NCBI GenBank assembly: GCA_036802945.1
Contig: DAIRVG010000233.1
Location: forward strand, 1 to 7,206
Direction of reading: 5' to 3'
DNA length: 7,206 bases
Origin: Gp6-AA40 sp036802945
GTDB lineage: Bacteria; Acidobacteriota; Vicinamibacteria; Vicinamibacterales; UBA2999
The translations under genes were made by a program, and so were the position numbers. Under the pieces are notes generated by a model. It was not told the origin of the DNA. It saw nothing but the letters and a program-made list of their open reading frames with translations, and made no database searches. This document shows, piece by piece, positions 1 to 4,914 of this stretch (positions within the stretch are counted from its first letter, which is position 1; each line of letters begins with the position of its first letter).

Positions 1-1439
1 GAAAAGACGTCAAGCGCGGCAATCCCCGCTTCGCGGTGGCCGTTGCCGGTTGCCTTCGTGCCGCCGAACGGCAGGTGGACCTCGGCGCCGATCGTCGGCG
101 CATTCACGTAGAAGATGCCGGTGTACATGTCGCGCATCGCGGTGAACGCCTTATTGATGTCGCGTGTGTAAATCGAGGCCGACAGGCCATATGCCACGCC
201 GTTCCCGATATCGATCGCTTCCGCCAGGGAACGACACCGCATGACTGACACGACCGGGCCGAAGATCTCTTCGCGCGCAATCCGCATCGATGGAGTCACG
301 TCGCCGAAAATCGTCGGTTCGTGAAACCAGCCGCGCGCATGTGGGCCTTCAGTCAGGCGATGCCCGCCGGTGACGATCGTCGCCCCCTCCTGTTTGCCGA
401 TCTCGACATACTTCATGACCGTCGACAGCTGGGATTCGCTGATCGACGGTCCCATCTGCACACCGTCCTGCGCGCCGTTACCGACCCGCAGCGATTTCAC
501 ACGCTTCGCGAACTCCGCCAGGAACTCGTCGTACACGCGCTCATGGACCACCACGCGGCTCGCCGCGGTACATCGCTGGCCCGTCGTGCCGAATCCCCCC
601 CAGACGCAGCCCTCGACGGCGAGCTCCAGCTGCGCATCGTCCATGACCATGACGATGTTCTTGCCGCCCATTTCGAGGTGCACTTTCTTGAAGCCGGGCG
701 CGGCGTTCTGATTCACGAGCTTCCCAACCATCGTCGAACCCGTGAACGAGACGACTTTGATCTCCTCGTGGGTCGACAGCACCGTGCCGACGTCGGGACC
801 GCCGGTGACCATGTTGACCACTCCGGCGGGGATGCCAGCCTCCTCGAGCACCTTGACGAAATTGATCGCGGAAAGTGGCGTCAGCGATGACGGCTTGAAT
901 ACCACCGTATTGCCGCACACAAGCGCCGGAACAATCTTCCAGGACGGGATCGCCATCGGAAAATTCCATGGCGTGATCACGCCGCAGACACCGATCGGCT
1001 GGCGTACCGACATTGCGAACTTGTCGCGGAGCTCGGACGGCACTGTCTGGCCGTACATGCGCCGTCCCTCGCCGGCCATGAAAAACGTCATGTCAATCGC
1101 TTCCTGGACATCGCCACGGGTCTCTTCGAGTACCTTGCCCATCTCGCGGGTCATATCGCGGGCGAGTGTCTCCTTGCGATCGGCAATCAGTTGAGCGGCG
1201 CGGAACAGGATCTCCGCCCGACCCGGAGCAGGCACGAGGCGCCAGTCGACATACGCACGCGCGGCAGTCGTGATCGCACGTTCGGCATCCTCAGGCGTCG
1301 AGTCCTGAAAAAGGCCGATCAGGTCATTCTGGTCGGCGGGGTTTCGGTTCTCGAAAAGACGGCCCGACGAAGACGGGCTCCAGCGCCCGCCAATGAGGTT
1401 GTCGAAAACCGCTGTCGCGGTGCCTTTTGGTGTCGGCAT
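1..1439 (-). CDS. NAD(P)-dependent aldehyde dehydrogenase family protein (3' end outside window)
   Basis: This cytoplasmic enzyme should oxidise an aldehyde to the carboxylate using NAD(P)+. My translation from the ATG at 1439-1437 runs uninterrupted for 479 codons to the window edge. About 10-20 C-terminal residues are probably missing, since the family is usually about 490-500 aa. Visible landmarks are the ITPWNFP motif (residues 155-161), the Rossmann FTGST..G loop (232-239), the general-base Glu256 in LEMGGKN, the catalytic Cys290 in GQRCTA (codon at 572-570), and EIFGPV (391-396) that contacts the cofactor ribose. The C-terminal NAPTIGAEVHLPFGG stretch (446-460) resembles ALDH7-like or uncharacterised bacterial ALDH subgroups rather than betaine-aldehyde or succinate-semialdehyde enzymes. 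The substrate cannot be assigned. The start has only a weak purine-rich upstream sequence (GAGCGAG), but the N-terminus FDNLIGGRW fits the family. The gene is divergent from the receiver-like gene. Confidence 0.95.
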   Translation of the reverse strand, partial: MPTPKGTATAVFDNLIGGRWSPSSSGRLFENRNPADQNDLIGLFQDSTPEDAERAITTAARAYVDWRLVPAPGRAEILFRAAQLIADRKETLARDMTREMGKVLEETRGDVQEAIDMTFFMAGEGRRMYGQTVPSELRDKFAMSVRQPIGVCGVITPWNFPMAIPSWKIVPALVCGNTVVFKPSSLTPLSAINFVKVLEEAGIPAGVVNMVTGGPDVGTVLSTHEEIKVVSFTGSTMVGKLVNQNAAPGFKKVHLEMGGKNIVMVMDDAQLELAVEGCVWGGFGTTGQRCTAASRVVVHERVYDEFLAEFAKRVKSLRVGNGAQDGVQMGPSISESQLSTVMKYVEIGKQEGATIVTGGHRLTEGPHARGWFHEPTIFGDVTPSMRIAREEIFGPVVSVMRCRSLAEAIDIGNGVAYGLSASIYTRDINKAFTAMRDMYTGIFYVNAPTIGAEVHLPFGGTKATGNGHREAGIAALDVF

Positions 1440-1471
1440 GTCTCGCTCACTGTGCCGCAACGTAATCAACA

Positions 1472-1485
1472 GCTGCAAGTGCAGC
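1472..1485. promoter_or_regulatory. Dyad GCTGCA-N2-TGCAGC upstream of the aldehyde dehydrogenase
   Basis: A perfect 6-bp inverted repeat with a 2-bp spacer lies 32-45 bp upstream of the aldehyde dehydrogenase ATG. Its size and place suit an operator half-site pair, or a weak hairpin in the leader. No regulator gene that would bind it is in view, so the role is inferred only. Confidence 0.3.
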
Positions 1486-1507
1486 CGGGCCATACCTCAT
1501 CGCCCCA

Positions 1508-1522
1508 CACGCCTGCCCACAT
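1508..1522. repeat. Direct repeat copy 1 (CACGCCTGCCCACAT)
   Basis: This is one of two copies in the divergent promoter region, 14/15 identical to the copy at 1549-1563. If extended three bases leftward (from 1505) the match is 16/18. The 41-bp start-to-start spacing is about four helical turns, so both copies would face the same side of the DNA. Confidence 0.6.
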
Positions 1523-1548
1523 ATGGCGCTCACTGGACCCTGTAACCG

Positions 1549-1563
1549 CACGCCTGCCAACAT
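1549..1563. repeat. Direct repeat copy 2 (CACGCCTGCCAACAT)
   Basis: This is the partner of the copy at 1508-1522 and differs at a single base. It lies 185 bp before the receiver-like ATG and 110 bp before the aldehyde dehydrogenase start, so it could serve either direction. Binding-site function is inferred from position and spacing only. Confidence 0.6.
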
Positions 1564-1733
1564 CTCATCAACAAACGGTTTACGGTTCAGCGGAGTCTAA
1601 AATGCGCATAAGGGCGGCCGAGGACACCGATGGCGAGAGTGCCGAAATATCGACACAGTTCCCTTTTGAACAAAGCAATGGTTCCGTGGCATGGATCCTG
1701 AATTGAGACTGGACAGAAGGGCGGATTACTCAG

Positions 1734-2111
1734 ATGGCTGACACGAACCAAATCGCCGCCACGCCAGTCCAAAAAGTGGTGGTCGTCAATGGCAACACCG
1801 AGGTGCTCGGCATGCTGGAGACGGTGTTGGACGCCGGTCGCTACGATATGGTGTTCGTCGAGTCGAGTGACCGCGCCTATTCGCAGATCAAGAGGGTCGT
1901 TCCAAACCTGGTGATTCTCTGCACGCGAATCGAGGAGCTTGACGGCTTTCAGTTGCTCACGATGCTGAAGCTGGATGCGGACACGAAGGACATCCCGGTT
2001 CTCACCTACACCACCGAGTACGAGGGTCAGGACTTTGACGCGGCGATCTCGCAGCTCGCCGACGACGAAGACGACATGATGCCGACGCGCGCTGCGCTGC
2101 GCATGAACTGA
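1734..2111 (+). CDS. CheY-like receiver-domain protein lacking phosphorylation residues
   Basis: A stand-alone 125-aa receiver-fold protein with no output domain. The CheY pattern is clear: beta1 KVVVVN (14-19), helix NTEVLGMLETVLDAG (21-35), beta2 DMVFVES, beta3 PNLVILCTRI (57-66), ELDGF (68-72) and beta4 IPVLTYTTE (87-95). The residues needed for phosphotransfer are missing. The acidic pair after beta1 is N19-G20, the phospho-acceptor Asp at the end of beta3 is Cys63, and the conserved Lys of the KP motif appears to be Met116 (MMPTR). Only the Thr position (T91/T93) survives. It therefore probably acts as a phosphorylation-independent protein-interaction module. The C-terminus is acidic (residues 110-114) and alpha5 looks shortened. 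The ATG at 1734 starts a typical N-terminal extension, with GAAGG 13 bp upstream, a rather long spacing. A PilZ gene follows 49 bp downstream, which suggests a functional link. Confidence 0.85.
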   Translation: MADTNQIAATPVQKVVVVNGNTEVLGMLETVLDAGRYDMVFVESSDRAYSQIKRVVPNLVILCTRIEELDGFQLLTMLKLDADTKDIPVLTYTTEYEGQDFDAAISQLADDEDDMMPTRAALRMN

Positions 2112-2130
2112 CGCGTCAGGCACGCGTCAG
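2111..2130. repeat. Tandem ACGCGTCAG repeat, 11-bp period
   Basis: Two identical 9-mers (2111-2119 and 2122-2130) start 11 bp apart, about one helical turn. The first overlaps the receiver stop codon and, with the two preceding bases, makes the perfect palindrome TGACGCGTCA (2109-2118). The second falls where the -35 element of the PilZ promoter would be. The arrangement resembles a tandem operator, but no protein can be assigned. Confidence 0.55.
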
Positions 2131-2146
2131 CGAGCGCCCCGCGTGC
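2120..2146 (+). other. 7-bp inverted repeat (hairpin or operator) between receiver and PilZ genes
   Basis: GCACGCG (2120-2126) and CGCGTGC (2140-2146) are perfect reverse complements around a 13-nt loop. Followed directly by TATATT, the hairpin could reduce readthrough from the receiver gene. As DNA it overlaps the PilZ promoter. There is no real T-run, so intrinsic termination would be weak. Confidence 0.35.
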
Positions 2147-2152
2147 TATATT
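2144..2152 (+). promoter_or_regulatory. Extended -10 promoter (TGCTATATT) of the PilZ gene, leaderless
   Basis: TATATT at 2147-2152 matches the TATAAT consensus at 5 of 6 positions and is preceded by the TGn extension at 2144-2146. The PilZ ATG begins at 2161, 8 bp after the hexamer, where transcription normally starts. No Shine-Dalgarno lies between. The mRNA is therefore predicted to be leaderless or nearly so. The -35 region (around 2124-2129) is poor, as extended -10 promoters tolerate. Confidence 0.55.
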
Positions 2153-2160
2153 CCGCGCGG

Positions 2161-2514
2161 ATGGAATCCGATTCCAACAATCGTGACAAAGAGCGCGTAC
2201 TCATCCTCGGTGATCTTCAAGGCGAAATCATGGTGTTCGAGGCGCTGCACATCAAGGAGATGAGCTGTGGCGGCGCCTCGGTCGAGACACGTTTTCCCCT
2301 CCACCTCAACTCGCTTCACGACCTGCGCCTCACGCTCGGTGCGCAGTCCGTGGTGCTCAAAGGCAGGGTCGCCCACTCGCACATCTCGGATGTCGATCAG
2401 GACATCGTTACCTATCGGACGGGGATCGAGTTTGTCGACCTGTCCGATCGCGTTCAATCCGTGATTGCGGAGTTCCTCGATACGCTCAAAGCGAACCGCA
2501 GCGGCGCATTGTAA
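2161..2514 (+). CDS. PilZ-domain protein, putative c-di-GMP binding
   Basis: A 117-aa protein that is essentially a single PilZ domain. The N-terminal R8-DKE-R12 fits the RxxxR c-di-GMP-binding motif. Twenty-one residues later E33-M-S35-C-G-G38 matches the [D/N]xSxxG motif except for Glu at the first position. The following beta strands (GASVETRFPL, LRLTLG, SVVLKGRVAHSHI, YRTGIEFVDL) and terminal helix (RVQSVIAEFLDTLK) fit the fold. Ligand binding is likely but the D/N-to-E change leaves doubt. An in-frame GTG at 2143 would add six residues, but it overlaps the predicted promoter, and RxxxR lies near the N-terminus as expected from the ATG at 2161. It probably acts as a cytoplasmic c-di-GMP effector, perhaps with the adjacent receiver-like protein; that pairing is inferred from adjacency. 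Confidence 0.85.
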   Translation: MESDSNNRDKERVLILGDLQGEIMVFEALHIKEMSCGGASVETRFPLHLNSLHDLRLTLGAQSVVLKGRVAHSHISDVDQDIVTYRTGIEFVDLSDRVQSVIAEFLDTLKANRSGAL

Positions 2515-2517
2515 AGA

Positions 2518-2548
2518 CCAAACCCCAAACCCTTGGGATTTGGGATTT
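2518..2548. terminator. Bidirectional hairpin built from heptamer repeats between convergent genes
   Basis: Two tandem CCAAACC units (2518-2531) plus C2532 are followed by TT and two perfect tandem GGGATTT units (2535-2548). The halves pair as CCC/GGG, a bulged A2538, CCCAAA/TTTGGG, a C2523-A2545 mismatch, then AAA/TTT: about 12 bp. Short T-rich stretches flank both sides (ATTTACTTTA on plus, TCTTTA on minus). It lies between the PilZ stop (2514) and the stop codon of the minus-strand gene at 2547-2549, which it overlaps, so it can serve both strands. The U-tracts are weak. Confidence 0.5.
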
Positions 2549-2948
2549 ACTTTACCCTGAGGTATTCCAGATAGTCGCCCGACGCGATGCGCTCCGCACG
2601 GTCGATCCGCGCGTTGTAGAAATACACCCACGCGTCAACCATTCCCCCGTCATCGAGGAGAACCGGCGTCAACAGCCGTGTATATAGACTGGTCTCGGGC
2701 TCGCCTGGACGATAGCCTTCGGTGTCGTCGAGCACATGGAGCACGACAAGAGGCTGCGTCATCTCGTAGACCTCGCCACGCACCCGTGTATCGGCTGCCG
2801 GAACAGCGGCGGGGTAAATGCCGAGATCGAACAGCGCGGCGGCGATGCTTCCTCGTCCCCTGAAAGCGAGATGGTCATCGATACGGCGCCTGCCTGGCCT
2901 GTTAAACGGCGTCATGAGGGTGCCGTAGAAGAAGACCAGCTCCGCCAT
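2547..2948 (-). CDS. Gamma-glutamylcyclotransferase-family protein (AIG2/YtfP-like)
   Basis: A 133-aa protein of the cyclotransferase fold. The N-terminus MAELVFFYGTLM carries the hallmark YGTL substrate-binding loop (residues 8-11). RGEVY (57-61) and DDTEGY (74-79) follow, with Glu77 at the catalytic acid/base position of gamma-glutamylcyclotransferases, then LYTR (88-91) and a VDAWVYFYN strand (104-112). Family members convert gamma-glutamyl-amino acids or amines to 5-oxoproline and the free amine. The actual substrate of this short bacterial type is often unknown. The length is typical of the YtfP/AIG2-like group. The start at 2948 is supported by the immediate YGTL context, although AGAGG sits only 1 nt before the ATG. 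It begins 11 bp after the stop of the DUF3352-like gene, so cotranscription and translational coupling are likely. Confidence 0.88.
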   Translation of the reverse strand: MAELVFFYGTLMTPFNRPGRRRIDDHLAFRGRGSIAAALFDLGIYPAAVPAADTRVRGEVYEMTQPLVVLHVLDDTEGYRPGEPETSLYTRLLTPVLLDDGGMVDAWVYFYNARIDRAERIASGDYLEYLRVK

Positions 2949-2959
2949 GCCTCTGGACG

Positions 2960-3976
2960 CTAGAAGACCTGCGGTGCCCGTTGCCGCGGCGCCTGACGCC
3001 CCGGCAGTCCCGATCGCCCTGCCCGCGCCGCTCCAAGGAGATCAATCAGACCAGGCGTCACGTCAAACGAGAGCGATACCGTCTTGCCTTCCCCGCCAAG
3101 CTCCATCGAATTGAGCATCTCTTTCAGGTCCGGACTCTGTGCCCCTTGGATCCTGGCGAGCGCAAGGAACCCTCGGACAACATCGCGCAGGCTCTGCGCC
3201 GATTCCTCGTCTCGCGCTTCCGCCCTGACCAGGCCGTGGACGCCAGCGTCCACCCGCCCGCTCGCGGACAGCCAGTTGATCGGCGGCAGCTGTTTCGCAA
3301 CGTCCGCGGGGAACGAGGTGCGACCCATCAGCGCGTCGAACCTCGCCACTGTCCACGCGCTGGCATCGTCGACATTACCAACCAGGTCCATGAATTCCTT
3401 GTTGCCAGTGATGTCGGCTGCAGTTCCCGCTTTGGTGTCGATTGCGCGACGAACGGCTACTCCATCGCCGAACAGCACAACGCCCGTTTCAAAGAAAGCC
3501 AGGGCCGCATCGTGCGTGTCGTCTTTGATGACCACAAGACGTTTGCCGCGGTACTGCGCGACGTCCGCACCCTGTTCGCGCATGAGGCCTTCGATCTTCA
3601 CCACGTCGAAGCGGCCGCGCGCGACGATCAGCGGACGGTCGGTCCTGCCGTCGCGGTCAGACATGGCCACGACAACCCGATCAATGTCCGTTTGAAGGTT
3701 GATCCCGGTCCGCGCCTCGAGACCATCGGCGTTCGAGGGGTTGTCCCGCTGCAGTTGCTCGAGCTTGTCGCGGAGTGGTGAATTCATCACCTGGCGCAGA
3801 TCCGCGTACGCGACCAGATGCGCATCATTGGGAACAAACCCGAGCTCTTCCGGAGCGCTCGACCCAAGGGCGGCAAAGACGGGTACGCCCATCGACCACG
3901 CGACCAGACCAGTCGCGAGCCCCGCGACCAGGACGCCGGCCGCCACGAGAAGAAAAACGCGAGTGCGCTTCGCCAT
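2960..3976 (-). CDS. Membrane-anchored exported protein, DUF3352-like, function unknown
   Basis: A 338-aa protein with a basic N-terminus (MAKRTR) and one hydrophobic segment (about residues 7-29) that is probably an uncleaved signal anchor, placing the rest outside the cytoplasmic membrane. The ectodomain begins with a low-complexity stretch and then PEELGFVPNDAHLVAYADL (42-60), TGINLQTDIDRVVVAMS (90-106), RGRFDVVKIEGLM (120-132), FFETGVVLFGD (161-171), VRRAID (175-180) and AWTVARFDAL (207-216). The pattern resembles DUF3352-type proteins that I associate with Acidobacteriota. No enzymatic motif is apparent and the function is unknown. The start is well supported by GAGGAG (3990-3985) 8 nt upstream. 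The frame stays open upstream to 4852, but that extension has no coherent domain and overlaps the permease gene. The short Arg/Pro/Gln-rich C-terminus (319-338) looks disordered. It heads a likely two-gene unit with the cyclotransferase gene. Confidence 0.82.
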   Translation of the reverse strand: MAKRTRVFLLVAAGVLVAGLATGLVAWSMGVPVFAALGSSAPEELGFVPNDAHLVAYADLRQVMNSPLRDKLEQLQRDNPSNADGLEARTGINLQTDIDRVVVAMSDRDGRTDRPLIVARGRFDVVKIEGLMREQGADVAQYRGKRLVVIKDDTHDAALAFFETGVVLFGDGVAVRRAIDTKAGTAADITGNKEFMDLVGNVDDASAWTVARFDALMGRTSFPADVAKQLPPINWLSASGRVDAGVHGLVRAEARDEESAQSLRDVVRGFLALARIQGAQSPDLKEMLNSMELGGEGKTVSLSFDVTPGLIDLLGAARAGRSGLPGRQAPRQRAPQVF

Positions 3977-3984
3977 TGCAGATA

Positions 3985-3990
3985 CTCCTC
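3985..3990 (-). promoter_or_regulatory. Strong Shine-Dalgarno GAGGAG fixing the start at 3976
   Basis: GAGGAG on the minus strand lies 8 nt before ATG 3976-3974. It is the clearest ribosome site in the window and decides the start against the much longer open frame that continues upstream. Confidence 0.8.
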
Positions 3991-4018
3991 GGGAATCGGG
4001 ATTCGGGATTCGGGATTC
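3991..4018. repeat. Four tandem heptamers GGGATTC (minus: GAATCCC)
   Basis: On the plus strand the units are GGGAATC (3991-3997, one change) and three perfect GGGATTC copies (3998-4018). They abut the Shine-Dalgarno of the DUF3352-like gene and lie inside its predicted 5' leader. The related heptamer GGGATTT occurs twice at 2535-2548. Similar short intergenic heptamers are, to my recollection, frequent in some Acidobacteriota and Xanthomonadaceae genomes. Their role is unclear. Confidence 0.85.
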
Positions 4019-4043
4019 GAAAGTCGCATCCCCAGTCCGCCTG

Positions 4044-4049
4044 ATTATA
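4044..4049 (-). promoter_or_regulatory. Consensus -10 (TATAAT) for the DUF3352-like gene
   Basis: A perfect TATAAT lies on the minus strand 67 bp before ATG 3976. At 18-bp spacing the -35 candidate is GAAACC (4073-4068), which matches TTGACA poorly. The transcript would start near 4037 and carry a leader of about 60 nt that includes all the heptamer repeats. This promoter would separate the downstream two-gene unit from the ABC operon. Confidence 0.5.
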
Positions 4050-4087
4050 CGAGCCGGGCCTCTTGAGGGTTTCGGCGGTGCATTTCC

Positions 4088-4110
4088 ATTGCTCCAGTCT
4101 ATTGCTCCAG
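4088..4110. repeat. 10-bp direct repeat ATTGCTCCAG at the permease stop codon
   Basis: ATTGCTCCAG occurs at 4088-4097 and 4101-4110, separated by TCT. One copy encodes the last residues (LEQ) of the permease and the other lies just beyond its TAG stop (4101-4099). It looks like a small slippage duplication of the gene's 3' end. Confidence 0.7.
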
Positions 4111-4914
4111 CAGGTACTCCCGATGCTCTACCCCCCGCATCGACAGGATGAGAGCGGTCACGATGGCGAAGGAGAGCCAGAACAGGCCCTCTGCTGTCGA
4201 CGGTACGTCCGGCGCGACGGTTTGAAGGAGCGACAAGGTGTTCTCCGAAGGCATCGCCTGCGGCGCCAGCGCCTGCAGGTAGTAGGCAATCGTGAAGTGC
4301 TTCAGGTAGCCGGGCATCACCAACGCAATCTGTTCCCAGCCAAAGGCGAATACGAGACCGGCCACAAGCGGACGCTTCAGCATCACACCCGCCAGGAGAA
4401 ACAGCGCGCCGTACGCCGCAAGTCCGAGGGCCACAACGCCCAGGTTCCGGAGCACCGGAACAAAGGCGCTCGCCATGTCCCGAAACGGCACCATGAGCAG
4501 GAACACGATCATGACGGAAGGCAACACCACGGACGCAGCGCAGACGAGATACGCGATGTACTTGCCCATCACGACCGATCGCCGTGGAATAGGGCGTGTG
4601 AAGAGATATGTAATCGTCTTGTCCTCGACTTCGTCCGCGATGAGCGATGTGCCATAGAAGACGCCCAGTGCCGGAACGATGAATTTCAGGTACAGAATCC
4701 AGATCATCGCGGCGAACATCCCCGCGCTGCCGACACGCTCGCCGTTGATCCTGAGGACCGCCATCCCGTTGGACGACGTGATGCGTGCCACTACCGAGAG
4801 CAATACGGGCGCCGCAACGAGGATCGCCATGAAGAGTGTGCGTCGCGCCCAAAGCATCTCTCCCAGCGACAAGTCGAATATCCGCATCGTCGACGCACCG
4901 AAAGACGGTTTCAT
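4099..4914 (-). CDS. ABC-2 type transporter permease (second set)
   Basis: A 271-aa integral membrane protein with about six hydrophobic segments (roughly residues 27-44, 68-90, 117-142, 153-178, 184-199, 243-259). After the second segment comes LIADEVEDKTITYLFTRPIPR (91-111) and then GK (117-118). This cytoplasmic signature is typical of ABC-2 permeases related to NosY and to COG families described as 'multi-copper enzyme maturation'. The periplasmic loop (about 45-66) is short. It should form a transporter with the ATPase encoded immediately upstream, whose stop overlaps its start in ATGA (4914-4911), a classic translational-coupling arrangement. GGTGAAG lies just before the ATG. Met10 is a possible alternative start. 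Export is more likely than uptake because no binding protein is present; the substrate is unknown. Confidence 0.9.
   Translation of the reverse strand: MKPSFGASTMRIFDLSLGEMLWARRTLFMAILVAAPVLLSVVARITSSNGMAVLRINGERVGSAGMFAAMIWILYLKFIVPALGVFYGTSLIADEVEDKTITYLFTRPIPRRSVVMGKYIAYLVCAASVVLPSVMIVFLLMVPFRDMASAFVPVLRNLGVVALGLAAYGALFLLAGVMLKRPLVAGLVFAFGWEQIALVMPGYLKHFTIAYYLQALAPQAMPSENTLSLLQTVAPDVPSTAEGLFWLSFAIVTALILSMRGVEHREYLLEQ

Larger units (their letters stand above)
1440..1733. other. Divergent intergenic region with candidate regulatory sequences
   Basis: This 294-bp gap separates the aldehyde dehydrogenase (minus) from the receiver-like gene (plus) and must carry the promoters of both. I see a GCTGCA/TGCAGC dyad (1472-1485), a 15-bp near-perfect direct repeat spaced 41 bp (1508-1522, 1549-1563), and a TAAAAT hexamer at 1598-1603 (plus) that could be a -10 but has no convincing -35. 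Two tiny open frames with plausible ribosome sites (1602-1706, 34 aa; 1630-1701, 23 aa) lie here. Neither resembles anything I know. Confidence 0.6.

Noticed and set aside
321..890. Plus-strand open frames antisense to the aldehyde dehydrogenase
   Set aside because: The minus-strand frame carries every ALDH motif. The plus-strand products are His/Arg-rich with no recognisable pattern.
541..969. A 142-codon minus-strand frame inside the aldehyde dehydrogenase
   Set aside because: It is an out-of-frame reading of the same strand. The ALDH frame runs through it with the conserved Glu256 and Cys290.
1703..1731. TTGAGA plus a TTACTC-like -10 just before the receiver ATG
   Set aside because: The -10 matches at only about half its positions, and transcription would begin inside the coding sequence.
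1587..2123. A 178-codon minus-strand frame opposite the receiver gene
   Set aside because: The plus-strand frame shows a clear receiver fold; the antisense frame is the low-information mirror of it.
2143..2160. GTG at 2143 as the PilZ start
   Set aside because: It lies within the extended -10 element, has no ribosome site, and adds six residues that do not fit the PilZ N-terminus.
2146..2631. A 161-codon minus-strand frame across the PilZ gene and terminator
   Set aside because: It reads through the hairpin and overlaps the cyclotransferase gene. It has no domain and the PilZ frame explains the region.
4056..4070. CCTC-AA-GAGG as a terminator after the ABC operon
   Set aside because: The stem is 4 bp with a 2-nt loop and has no U-tract. 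I see no convincing terminator between 4099 and the TATAAT.
2960..4852. A 630-codon open frame on the minus strand
   Set aside because: The first 292 codons have no coherent protein character, overlap the permease gene in another frame and cross the heptamer repeats. The real start is at 3976, with a strong Shine-Dalgarno.
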